Positions 1-8,400 of a DNA stretch of 14,200 bases are shown here, one piece after another (position 1 is the first letter of the stretch; each line of letters starts with the position of its first letter). The position numbers and the translations under genes were made by a program. The stretch covers positions 1 to 14,200 of the forward strand of contig JAKLHH010000062.1 of the NCBI GenBank assembly GCA_022710245.1. Reading direction: 5' to 3'. This stretch comes from Myxococcota bacterium. Lineage in GTDB: Bacteria; Myxococcota; Polyangia; GCA-2747355; JAKLHH01. The notes below the pieces were generated by a model that searched no databases, was not told the DNA's origin, and was given only the letters and a program-made list of their open reading frames with translations.

Positions 1-1
1 C

Positions 2-49
2 GTGCCCTTCCTCGCCACCACCGAGCTCAAGATCATCGACGACGAGTGA
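2..49 (+). CDS. 3' end of a truncated gene, unidentified
   Basis: The first 48 bases read openly as VPFLATTELKIIDDE followed by TGA. Third codon positions are almost all G or C, as in the other genes here. The fragment is too short to assign a family. It converges on the lipoprotein gene that ends at 74, leaving only 24 bp between the stops. Its last bases, including the stop, are partly repeated just downstream (35-50 and 55-67). Confidence 0.4.
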   Translation: MPFLATTELKIIDDE

Positions 50-73
50 GCACCATCGACGAGTGAGGCGCTA

Positions 74-904
74 CTACGGTGTGAGCTCGACGCTGTAGGT
101 CGCGTCGCTGTGCGGGCCCGAGAGCTTCTCCACCGACACGAAGAGCGTGCCGCTGTCGTCGCCGATGGTGGTGCAGGAGACCGCCGGCGCGAGCTGCAGC
201 GTCTGGCCGCCGCTGCCGGTCTTCGCGTCGGGGACCAGCGTCGCGCCGCTGTCGCACTTCCAGTAGGCGGTGGCGCGGTAGCTGCCGCCCGCGGGCAGCG
301 CCGCGAGCGAGACCTTCACGTCGCCGTTGACCAGGCAGTAGTCGTCGCCCACGTGGAGCTTGAACCAGTCGGGGCGCCCCTGGGGCCGGTCGGTGGGCGC
401 CTGCAGGTGCTTGCGGTCGTCGGAGGGCAGCACGCCGGTGGCGGTGACCGCGTCCCCGCAGTCGCTCACCTGGCCGAGGTCCCTCGCGTCCGACGCGCTC
501 TCGTGCACCGGGAGGTCGTCCTTCACCTCGCAGCCGTTGTCGACCTTGCCGTCGACGTCGTACTGCTCGCCGTCGCACTGGAGCTGGCACTTGCCGCCCT
601 CGCAGACGCGCACGCCGCCGCCGGGGTCCTTGCCGGGCGGGCAGACGTCGCTGCAGCTCGCGCAGTGGTCCGGGGTGCCGAGGGCGCAGCCGAGGTCGTC
701 GCGCCGGCCGGCCTCGACCCGCGCCTCGTGGAGCGGCGGGTAGACGTCGAGGGAGGGCCAGAGATCAGCCTGGCCGTCGCGGCGCTGCGAGAGATCGCCG
801 AAGGGCGGGGGAGCCGGGTTGCCCGAGCTGCAGGCGAGGCCGGGCAGCGCCACCGCGAACACCAGCAGCGCGGGCACGAGCGGGCGTTGGCACGAGAGCA
901 TCAC
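74..904 (-). CDS. Predicted lipoprotein with Cys-rich motif and PPC-like C-terminus
   Basis: 276 aa. A hydrophobic signal peptide ends in LPGLAC, so lipidation is predicted at Cys25 and the protein should be anchored in the envelope. Residues 26-70 are a Pro/Asp/Arg-rich linker. A Cys-rich stretch follows, with CASCSDVCPPG and YDVDGKVDNGCE. The pattern DxDGxxxNGCE is common in surface proteins of Myxococcota. The last ~120 residues (DWFKLHVGDDYCLV onward, ending ATYSVELTP) look like a beta-sandwich of the bacterial pre-peptidase C-terminal (PPC) type. No catalytic domain is visible. The start is a GTG at 904 or the adjacent ATG at 901; neither has a clear ribosome binding site. It lies 72 bp behind the FliB-like gene on the same strand and may be the last gene of that unit. 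The exact function is unknown. Confidence 0.8.
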   Translation of the reverse strand: MMLSCQRPLVPALLVFAVALPGLACSSGNPAPPPFGDLSQRRDGQADLWPSLDVYPPLHEARVEAGRRDDLGCALGTPDHCASCSDVCPPGKDPGGGVRVCEGGKCQLQCDGEQYDVDGKVDNGCEVKDDLPVHESASDARDLGQVSDCGDAVTATGVLPSDDRKHLQAPTDRPQGRPDWFKLHVGDDYCLVNGDVKVSLAALPAGGSYRATAYWKCDSGATLVPDAKTGSGGQTLQLAPAVSCTTIGDDSGTLFVSVEKLSGPHSDATYSVELTP

Positions 905-976
905 CGATCAGCGTAGCCCCTCGCCTGGGGCGGCCGCAACCGGGCGTCGGGAGGCGCGGGAGGGCGTGGGCCGAGC

Positions 977-2161
977 TCAGGCGAGCCGCGCCAGGATCGA
1001 CGCGCAGAGCCCCTCGCCCGCGAGGACCGTGTCGGTGAGCGCGCCGACGATGGTGCCCTGGTAGAGCGTGGTGTGCTCGACGACGAGGAGGTCGGCCGCC
1101 TGCACCGCCGCGGCGAGGTCGGCGGCCTCGCAGGCGGAGCGCCCACCGGCGGCCGCGCGCAGGCGCGAGAGGACGCGGATCACCCCGTAGGCCGCGCAGA
1201 GGAGGTTCCAGCCCGCGACCAGCGTCAGCTCGCCGCTCACCACGCGGCGCGCGCGGAGCTTGTGGGTCAGGTAGCGGGTGAGGAGCGCCTCGCCGCCCTC
1301 GGGCAGCGGCGGGTCGAAGGCGACGCGCCGGAGCGCGCCGGCGGAGGCGCGGGCGCCGCCGAGGAGGTGCGAGCGGAGCCGCGCGAGGCCGAGGTTGAAG
1401 GCGCGCACCCCGAGGAAGTGGCCGAGCCGCGAGAAGGCGCCCGGCGCGCAGTCCTGCCCGAGGAAGAGCGAGAGCACCGGCCCTGCCCGCGAGGCCGAGC
1501 CGCCCGCCCTGCCCTCGCTGGCGAGCGCGGCGGGCGCCGTGGCGCGGGCCTCGCGGAGCGCGCCGGCGAACGCCCCCTTGCCGCCCCGCCGCACGGCGGT
1601 GGTGAGGCGCGCGAGGAGCGCGGCCCCGGCCGCGAGCCGGTCGGCGAGGGCGAGCTCGTGGGTCTCGAGGAGCGCGCCGAGCGCCTCCTCGATCGCGTCC
1701 AGGTCGCGGCCGCCCAGCTCGAGGTCGGGGACCAGCTCGAGCGGGCGCTTGCGCTCCACGTCCCCCGCCGTCTTCACCGTCGCCTTCACCCAGCGCCCCT
1801 GGTCGGCCAGCCGCTTGCCCTCGCCGGCGCAGGCCGCGGGGCAGTAGTAGCTCAGGCGCAGGGTGGTCTCGCCGGCGACCCGCGCCACGTGCAGCGGGAA
1901 GGCCTTGCAGCCCTCCGGCTTCGCCTCGTAGCCGAGCGTGCTGTGGATGCGGCAGCGCTGCTCCTCGTCGAGGAAGAAGCAGCGTCCGCCCACCATGCGC
2001 ACGCGGAAGGCGTCGCCCTCACCGCGCCGGGCGACGAAGGGGTCGCCGCCCCAGTCGTGCTTGCGCAGCTGCGCGACCTTCGCCTCGTCGACGGTGATCG
2101 TCCACATGGTGCAGCAGCGCCCGCAGCTGCTGCAGGAGAAGCGCGCCTCGGGGATCTTCAC
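977..2161 (-). CDS. YkgJ/FliB-like CxxCxxCC cluster protein
   Basis: 394 aa from a GTG start. The N-terminus carries CSSCGRCC (Cys10, 13, 16, 17), then further cysteines at about 61, 70, 85 (KPEGCKAFPL), 107 and 111. This is the signature of the YkgJ zinc/iron-chelating family, now thought to bind an Fe-S cluster. The long Ala/Leu/Arg-rich helical C-terminal part (about 120-394) gives the length and layout of flagellin lysine N-methylase FliB. However, no flagellar gene is nearby, so the substrate is open. The frame stays open upstream, but the start at 2161 is preferred: it overlaps the TerB-like stop (GTGA), has GGAG six bases upstream, and places the Cys motif at residue 10, as usual in this family. 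The overlap implies translational coupling to the TerB-like gene. Family call firm, methylase role only inferred. Confidence 0.8.
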   Translation of the reverse strand: MKIPEARFSCSSCGRCCTMWTITVDEAKVAQLRKHDWGGDPFVARRGEGDAFRVRMVGGRCFFLDEEQRCRIHSTLGYEAKPEGCKAFPLHVARVAGETTLRLSYYCPAACAGEGKRLADQGRWVKATVKTAGDVERKRPLELVPDLELGGRDLDAIEEALGALLETHELALADRLAAGAALLARLTTAVRRGGKGAFAGALREARATAPAALASEGRAGGSASRAGPVLSLFLGQDCAPGAFSRLGHFLGVRAFNLGLARLRSHLLGGARASAGALRRVAFDPPLPEGGEALLTRYLTHKLRARRVVSGELTLVAGWNLLCAAYGVIRVLSRLRAAAGGRSACEAADLAAAVQAADLLVVEHTTLYQGTIVGALTDTVLAGEGLCASILARLA

Positions 2162-3255
2162 GCCTGGCTCCGCGCCGCCCCCCGCTCCTTCTCCATCCGC
2201 ACCGCGGCGCCCAGCACGTCGTCGAAGAGCCCGTCGACGTCCACGCAGATCTTCCTCGCCACCGCGCGCCCGAGCCGGCTGCCCTCGGCGAGGTCGAGGA
2301 GCCGCTCGCGCGCCTCCTTGCGCGCCGAGGCGGAGCCACCGTGGACCGCGCGGATCCCGTTCGCGGCCTGGGCGACCAGCTTGGCCGCCTCGCCGTGCTC
2401 GTCGAGGGAGCGGGCGACGCCGCCGGCGGAGAAGCCGCCGCGCAGCGAGTTGCGCAGGCTGCGCCGCACCTGCGGGGTGGCGGCGATCTGGGCCAGCGCC
2501 TCGAGGAACTCGGTCACGGCCGGCTGGCCGAGCGAGGGCGCCAGCACCTGCTGGCAGGTGCGGAACATGGCGGTGACGAGGTCGTTGAGGCCGGCCTGCA
2601 GGTCGCGGCACTGGCGCTTGAGCTCGAGGAGCTCGCCGGCGAGGCCGAGGCGCGCCGCGAGCTCGCTGAAGAGCTTCTCCTCCTCGGGCGAGACGCCGTC
2701 GGCCTCGGCGAGCATCCAGGTCCCCTGCAGCACCTGGCGGCGGAGGCCGAGGTCGAGCTCGCCGCGGCCGAGGATCTCCTCGAGCCGCGCCTCCTGCACC
2801 GCGCGCCGGTCCTCGGGCGCGAGCGGGAACTCCAGCAGCACCGAGCGGAGCAGGAGCTTCTCCTCGTCGGAGATGCGCCCGTCGGCCTCGGCCATCTGCT
2901 GGAAGCAGCAGAAGGTCAGCTCCACCTGCTGGCGGTGGCGCGCGTAGGTGTCGGGGCTCCGGCTGCGGCGCCGCGGCATGCCGAGCGCGAGCCCGCCGGC
3001 GCCGATGGTGATGAGGAGCGGGACGCTGGCGAGGCCGAGCGCGGCGCCGAGGCTGGCCCAGAAGCCGATGTTGGCCGCGAAGAGCGCGCCGCCGACGACG
3101 GCCGAGGTGGCGCCGCCGACGCCGGCCGCGAGCCGGGCCTGCTTGCGCAGGCGCTTGACGCGCAGGGGCTCGAGCGTGGTCGGCAGGTCACGCGAGGCCG
3201 CGATGACGAGCTGCAGGTCCTTGCCGGTGCGGAGCGCGAGGGACTCGATGTTCAT
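2158..3255 (-). CDS. TerB-like domain membrane protein
   Basis: 365 aa. Residues about 42-93 form a Gly/Ala-rich hydrophobic region long enough for two membrane helices, followed by a basic stop-transfer stretch (PRRRSRS). Residues about 110-210 are an acidic helical domain with two similar motifs, AEADGRISDEE (122-132) and AEADGVSPEEE (183-193). This spacing is typical of the TerB / tellurite-resistance-like fold, which is thought to bind metal through these acidic motifs. The C-terminal ~150 residues are helical, of no recognised family. The ATG at 3255 has no strong ribosome binding site. It is 55 bp downstream of lolA and overlaps the FliB-like gene by four bases. TerB-like domains occur in many envelope and stress contexts, so tellurite resistance should not be assumed. 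Confidence 0.75.
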   Translation of the reverse strand: MNIESLALRTGKDLQLVIAASRDLPTTLEPLRVKRLRKQARLAAGVGGATSAVVGGALFAANIGFWASLGAALGLASVPLLITIGAGGLALGMPRRRSRSPDTYARHRQQVELTFCCFQQMAEADGRISDEEKLLLRSVLLEFPLAPEDRRAVQEARLEEILGRGELDLGLRRQVLQGTWMLAEADGVSPEEEKLFSELAARLGLAGELLELKRQCRDLQAGLNDLVTAMFRTCQQVLAPSLGQPAVTEFLEALAQIAATPQVRRSLRNSLRGGFSAGGVARSLDEHGEAAKLVAQAANGIRAVHGGSASARKEARERLLDLAEGSRLGRAVARKICVDVDGLFDDVLGAAVRMEKERGAARSQA

Positions 3256-3310
3256 GACACGTACTCGAGGCGGCCCGGCGCGGGCGCGGGCGCGGGAAGT
3301 GCGAAGTGCG

Positions 3311-4000
3311 TCAGGGCTTCTGCAGGTTAGAGCCGTTGATCACGCGCACGCCCGCGGGTGGCTTGAAGACGAACTGCGAGCGCGGCACCTTCGTGTTCAG
3401 CTCCAGCTTGGTGAAGATGAGGTGGTTCGCGTTGTTCTTGCCGACGACCATCGACTCCGTGACGGTGTAGTCGCCGGGCTTCACGACCAGGATGATGTGC
3501 TTGTACTGCGCGGTCGGCTTGCGCGGCGTCAGCTTGATCACCAGGTCGCCCGGCGCGCCGAGCTTCTCCGTCGCGTAGCTCGCCTCGAACTCCTTGTTGA
3601 GGTCGCCGGTGCCGAGGAGGAAGGTGAGGCCGGTGGAGAGGTTCGTGGTGTTGAGCGGGTTGCGGAACGCCTGCTTGTCCTCGGGCTCGTAGACCCAGAG
3701 CTCCTTCCCGTCGGCGATGAAGGACTTCTTCTCCGGCTTGACGTAGTTCCAGCGCATCATGCCGGGCTTCTTCACGTAGAAGTAGCCCCAGCTGGTCCGC
3801 TCGCGGTTGTAGAGCGCGTCGGTGAAGACCTGCTTGAAGGGCCCCTTGAGGTCCTTGGTCTTGACGTAGAAGGCCTGCATCTTCGCGATCACGTCCTTCA
3901 CCGGCGGCCGCTCCGCGCGCGCCACCGCGCCCGCGCCCGCCAGGGTGGCGGTCAGCAGGACCAGGGTCAGGACTCGGCAACGGCATCGGTGGCGGTGCAT
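3311..4000 (-). CDS. lolA: LolA, outer-membrane lipoprotein carrier
   Basis: 229 aa. A basic, hydrophobic signal peptide ends in ARA-ER (cleavage after about residue 29), placing the protein in the periplasm. The mature part matches LolA: an initial helix (VKDVIAKMQAFYVKTKDLKGPFKQVF), then WGYFYVKKPGMMRWNYVKPEKKSFIADGKELWVYEPEDKQ, the strand pattern that shapes the lipid-binding beta half-barrel. LolA takes lipoproteins from LolCDE in the inner membrane and delivers them to the outer membrane. Length fits the family (about 200-230 aa). The start has GGGAG about six bases upstream. It is first in a minus-strand run with the TerB-like and FliB-like genes. No LolB is visible, as expected outside gamma- and betaproteobacteria. 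The five predicted lipoproteins in this window are plausible clients. Confidence 0.9.
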   Translation of the reverse strand: MHRHRCRCRVLTLVLLTATLAGAGAVARAERPPVKDVIAKMQAFYVKTKDLKGPFKQVFTDALYNRERTSWGYFYVKKPGMMRWNYVKPEKKSFIADGKELWVYEPEDKQAFRNPLNTTNLSTGLTFLLGTGDLNKEFEASYATEKLGAPGDLVIKLTPRKPTAQYKHIILVVKPGDYTVTESMVVGKNNANHLIFTKLELNTKVPRSQFVFKPPAGVRVINGSNLQKP

Positions 4001-4054
4001 GGCAGCTCCCGTGGCTCGCTCGTACGCTCACGCGCTCGTGCCCGCGTGGGCCGG

Positions 4055-4064
4055 ACACGCGTGT
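4055..4064. promoter_or_regulatory. Palindrome in the lolA/lipoprotein divergent region
   Basis: ACACGCGTGT is a perfect 10-bp palindrome about 55 bp upstream of the lolA start and 113 bp upstream of the divergent lipoprotein start. It could be an operator, but no clear sigma-70 boxes sit next to it, and CG-rich palindromes arise easily at this base composition. Confidence 0.2.
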
Positions 4065-4177
4065 AACCTTGCCTTCTTACGCTGGCGAATTCAAGGGCTC
4101 CCCTCGTCCGCGGGTCTCCGAGACGGAAGGTCACCCGGCGGAGCTCGTAACACCACGGCAACGGTAGGAGCCATTCC

Positions 4178-5125
4178 ATGAGCAGCCGCTTCGCACTGGG
4201 GTTCATCGGGCTCGCGCTGATCTCGTGCAGTTCGAGCGACGCGCCGGCGGGAGACCAGACGACCGCGCCGCCTGCCACCGAGGGCAGCGCGCCGCCTGCC
4301 ACCGGCGACAGCGGCGTCCGACCGGTGGACCTGAGGCAGGCCACGCCCGACGCGCAGCCCCTGCCGAAGACCTGTCCCTGCCCGCCCGACTCCTACTGCG
4401 ACCTCAGCACCAACACCTGCGTCCTCGGGTGCCGGGAGCACGAGCACTGCAGCCCCAGCAAGTACTGCGACCAGGCCGCCCAGCAGTGCAAGCCTGGCTG
4501 CCGCACCGTGGCCGATTGCAAGGATGATGGCAACCCATGCACGGACCTCGTCTGCTCGGATGGGACCTGCGCGCACCCGCCCAACAGCGCGCCGTGCGCC
4601 GACGACGGCAACGCCTGCACCGCGGACGTCTGCAGCGGCGGCGCCTGCACGCACCCGCCGGCGAACAGCGGGAAGGTCTGCGGGGCGACCAAGGACTGCT
4701 CCGACTTCCGCTGCCAGGGCGGCGCCTGCGTGGAGAGCGCCTTCAAGGTCGGGACCAAGTGCCCCGACGACGGAGACGGCTGCACCACCGACGCCTGCGA
4801 CGGCAAGGGGGTCTGCGCTCACGCCACCGTCGCCGACGGTACGCTGTGCCCCAACACCTGGGGCGGCTGGGACGCGAAGTGCTTCAGCGGAAAGTGCTAC
4901 CCGAAGCGCTACCAGTGCTGCGGCTCCTCGAGCGTCTCCTACCTCACCAGCGCCGGCAAGGTTGAGTCGTGGACGGGAACGACCTCGTGCGGCTGCAGCA
5001 GCGGGACGATGAAGTGGAGCGGCTGGTACAGCGGCTACTATCTCGACCACTCGGAGTACTGCTCGGGCGCCTGCGAGGCCAAGTCCGGCGACTACTGCCA
5101 GTCCTGCTACGACAACCTGCCCTGA
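4178..5125 (+). CDS. Cys-rich predicted lipoprotein
   Basis: 315 aa. The lipobox LISC predicts lipidation at Cys17. A Thr/Ala/Pro/Asp-rich linker runs to about residue 63. The core (about 64-230) is packed with cysteines in imperfect repeats of the type DDGNxCTxDVCSxGxCxHPP (for example NPCTDLVCSDGTCAHPP and NACTADVCSGGACTHPP). These repeats are typical of disulfide-rich secreted proteins in Myxococcota. The C-terminal part (about 231-315) has a different Cys pattern rich in Ser, Gly, Trp and Tyr, ending QSCYDNLP. TAGGAG lies seven bases before the ATG. No enzyme domain is visible; adhesion or surface binding is only a guess. The last ~28 bases of the gene, stop codon included, are the apparent source of the tandem array that follows. 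Confidence 0.85.
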   Translation: MSSRFALGFIGLALISCSSSDAPAGDQTTAPPATEGSAPPATGDSGVRPVDLRQATPDAQPLPKTCPCPPDSYCDLSTNTCVLGCREHEHCSPSKYCDQAAQQCKPGCRTVADCKDDGNPCTDLVCSDGTCAHPPNSAPCADDGNACTADVCSGGACTHPPANSGKVCGATKDCSDFRCQGGACVESAFKVGTKCPDDGDGCTTDACDGKGVCAHATVADGTLCPNTWGGWDAKCFSGKCYPKRYQCCGSSSVSYLTSAGKVESWTGTTSCGCSSGTMKWSGWYSGYYLDHSEYCSGACEAKSGDYCQSCYDNLP

Positions 5126-5434
5126 GCCGCTCCCGCCGACCTGCCCTGAGCCAGTCCTGCTACGACCTGCCCTGAGCCAGTCCTGCTACGACCTGCCCTG
5201 CGCCAGTCCCGGCTACGACCTGCACTGAGCCAGTCCTGCTACGACCTGCCCTGAGCCAGTCCCGCTACGACCTGCACTGAGCCAGTCCTGCTACGACCTG
5301 CCCTGCGCCAGTCCTGCTACGACCTGCCCTGAGCCAGTCCTGCTACGACCTGCCCTGAGCCAGTCTTGCTACGACCTGCCCTGAGCCAGTCCTGCTACGA
5401 CCTGCCCTGAGCCAGTCCTGCTACGACCTGCCCT
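5124..5434. repeat. 26-bp minisatellite, 12 units, copied from a gene's 3' end
   Basis: Twelve head-to-tail units fill the whole space between the lipoprotein stop (5125) and the ftsK stop (5438). The unit reads GAGCCAGTCCTGC then TACGACCTGCCCT. Unit 1 (5124-5147) is diverged and 24 bp long; unit 4 (5200-5226) is 27 bp; the rest are 26 bp. Variants are few: GCG for GAG at the head (units 4 and 8), CACT for CCCT at the tail (units 4 and 6), and single C/T changes (units 6 and 10). The unit matches the end of the preceding gene (CAGTCCTGCTACGAC, then CTGCCC TGA GCC) except that the gene has three extra bases, AAC. There are no unique spacers, so this is not a CRISPR array. Confidence 0.95.
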
Positions 5435-5437
5435 GCG

Positions 5438-8400
5438 TCACTCGTGGTGCTGGATCAGCACCTCGCGACCCTTGGTGTGGTCGGGCGGGCTGACGATCCC
5501 CTCGCGCTCCATGCGCTCGATGTAACGCGCGGCGCGGTTGTAGCCGATGCGGAGCTGCCGCTGGATCCACGAGATGGAGGCCTGGCGGGTGCGCGCGACC
5601 ACCGCCACCGCCTGGTCGTACATCCCGTCGTCGGGGGACTCCTCCTCCTCGGGCGGCGCCTCCTCGTCGGGCGGCGGCTTGAGGATGTCCATGTCGTAGA
5701 CCGGGCGGCCCTGCTCCTTGAGCCACTCGATGATGCCGCGGATCTCCTGATCGGAGATGTAGGCGCCGTGGATGCGCTTCATCTCCACGCCGCGGTCGAG
5801 GACCAGCATGTCGCCCGAGCCGAGGAGGTTCTCCGCGCCCTGGGCGTTGAGGATGGTCTTCGAGTCGTGGCCCGAGGCGACCTGGAAGGAGATGCGCGAG
5901 GGGAAGTTCGCCTTGATCAGGCCGGTGATGACGTCGACCGACGGCCGCTGCGTGGCGAGGATGACGTGGATGCCCGCCGCGCGCGCCTTCTGCGCGAGCC
6001 GCGCGACCGAGGTCTCCACGTCCTTGGAGGCGACCATCATCAGGTCGGCGAACTCGTCGATGACGACGACGATGTACGGCAGCCGCCGCGGCAGCTTGCC
6101 CTTCGGGACCGGCGCCTCGTCCTCGTCGGCGCCGCGGGGCGCGCCCGCCTCGGACCCGCCCGCCGCCGCCGCCTCGCCCGCCTCGCTGCCCGCCGCCGGC
6201 TGCCCGCCGAAGAGCTCGGGCGGCCCGCAGAGGGGCTCCTCGCTCCCGTCGGCGTTCTTGCGCACGACCAGCACCTGCGCCGGCGCGGCCTCCGCCACCG
6301 GCACCGCGCCCTCGGGGCCCGCGCCCGCCGCCCCGGCCTCACCGTCGCCGCGCAGCTTCTCCACCTTGCGGTTGTAGGCGACGATGTCGCGCACGCGGAA
6401 GTCGGCGAGGAGCTGGTAGCGCCGCTCCATCTCGTTCACCGCCCAGCGCAGCGCGATGTTCGCCTTCTTCGGATCGGTGACGACCGGCAGCAGGAGGTGC
6501 GGGATGTCGTTATAGCCCGAGAGCTCGAGGTACTTGGGGTCGACCATGATCAGCCGCACCTCCTCGGGAGAGCACCTGAGGAGGAGGCTGCAGATCATCG
6601 CGTTGACGCTGACGCTCTTGCCCGCGCCGGTGGCGCCGGCGACGAGCAGGTGCGGCATCTTGGCGAGGTCCATGGTGACCGGCGCGCCGACGATGGTCTT
6701 GCCCAGCGCGAGCGCGAGCGCCGCCTTGCCCTTGCGGAAGGAGTCGTGCGAGACGATCTCCTTGAAGAAGACCTTCTCGCGCTTCTCGTTCGGCACCTCG
6801 ATGCCGACCGCGCCCTTGCCCGGGATCGGCGCCACGATGCGCACGCGCTGCGCGGCGAGGGACATGGCGAGGTCGTTGGCGAGGTTGGCGATCTTGCTGA
6901 TGCGCGTGCCCGGCGCCGGCACGAACTCGTACATGGTGACGACCGGGCCCGGGTGGACCTCGGTGACGCGGCCCTCGATCTTGTAGTCGGCGAGGGTCTT
7001 CACCAGGCGGTCGGCCTGCGCGTAGATCGCCTCGTGGTCGACGTTCTTCGACGAGGTCTCCTCGTACTCGAGGAGGCTCAGCGGCGGCGGCTTGTAGGTG
7101 TCGCCGTTGAGCACGAACCCGGGCCCGTCGCCGGGCTCGACCTTCTTCTCGTCGGCGAGGACCTCGGGCCCGGTCCCCTCGAGCTCGAGCTGGAACTGCG
7201 GCTCGATGATGGTCAGCGTGCCCGGCGCGGCCGGCGCGGGGGCGCCGGAGATCATCGGGTGCGCCGGCGGTGCCGGGGTCGCCGGGGTCGCCGTCGCGGC
7301 CGTGGCGGCCGTGGCGCTGGCCTCGCTGACCACGCGGGCCTCGCGGGCCGCGCGGGTCGCGCCGGTCGCGCGGGTCGCGCCGGTCGCGCGGGTCGCGCCG
7401 TCCTCGCCGGTCGCGTCCTCGTCGAGGGCGCCGCTCACCTCGGGCAGCGCGTCCTCCTCGCTGCCGGCGGTCGTGCGGACCGCCTCCTCGCTGCCGCGCG
7501 CCTCGCCGCGGGTCCGGCGCTTGCCCCTGCGGGCGGGCGCGCCGTCCTCGCGTGACTCCGCGGCGCCGCGGGAGTCCGCGGCCCCGTCCCCGGCCGCCTC
7601 GCGCGCGCCGACGCGGATCAGCGGCGGCGTGGCCGGCGCGCCGATCTCGAGGTCCTGCGGCAGCGGCAGCACCTCGTCCTCGTCCTCGTCCTCGGGCTCC
7701 CGCTCCGCGGGCGCGGCCCCGGCCAGGTCGAGCCGCACCACGGGCGGCGCGGGCAGCGTGGCCGCGCCGCCGGCCTCGGCCCCGACCTCGCGCCGGCGCA
7801 GCGAGTGCTGCAGCTGCGCGAGGCTGGACGCGAGGTGCGCCTTGCTCCGCGCGAGCAGCGCCGGCACCCGCCCCAGCGCGCGCCGGAGCAGCCGGAAGAC
7901 CGCGAGCCCGGCTCGCGCCCAGCTGATGTTGGTGGCGAGCACCAGCGCGAGCGCCAGCGCGGCGAGCGCCACCACCCAGGCGCCCGCGATGGAGACCACC
8001 GAGCAGAGCACCTCGCCGCCGATCTCGCCGACGAGGCCGCCGGCCGAGGCGCCGTGCACGCGGGCCGGCCGGGCGATCAGGTGGAGCAGGACGGCGCCCG
8101 CCAGCGTGAGCAGGGTCAGCCCGAAGCGCTCCCGCCAGAGGAGGCCCGAGCTCGCGCCCTCGCGCTCGCCGAGCCCGAGCCCTCCCGCGAAGATGCGGAG
8201 GGCGACCAGCAGCAGCACCAGCACCACCAGGTAGCCGGCGTAGCCGAGCGTCCAGTTGAGCGCCGAGGCGACCGCGTGGCCGAAGGGCCCCATCAGCTGC
8301 CCCTGCCCGAACTGCAGCGAGCACAGGCTGGGGCCGAGCAGCAGCGCGGAGGCCATCGTCACGATGCCGAAGATCTCGTGCACGCGGCGCGGCGCGACGC

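Noticed and set aside
977..2611. 544-aa version of the FliB-like protein starting at 2611
   Set aside because: The first 150 residues lie over the TerB-like gene and are Arg/Pro/Ala-rich shadow. The GTG at 2161 has a ribosome binding site and coupling to the upstream stop.
1073..2947. Long open frame on the plus strand opposite the FliB-like and TerB-like genes
   Set aside because: Its product is Arg/Ala/Glu/Gly low complexity without a domain. The opposite strand encodes recognisable families in this stretch, so it is a GC-driven shadow.
2158..3255. Tellurite resistance operon
   Set aside because: Only one TerB-like domain is present, fused to membrane helices, with no terC, terD, terE or terZ nearby.
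5124..5434. CRISPR array
   Set aside because: Units follow each other directly with no unique spacers, and no cas gene is near. It is a minisatellite.
5444..7555. About 700-codon open frame antisense to ftsK
   Set aside because: It is the mirror of the FtsK codons, giving an Arg/Asp/Leu/Ala-rich product with no family pattern. FtsK on the other strand is unmistakable.
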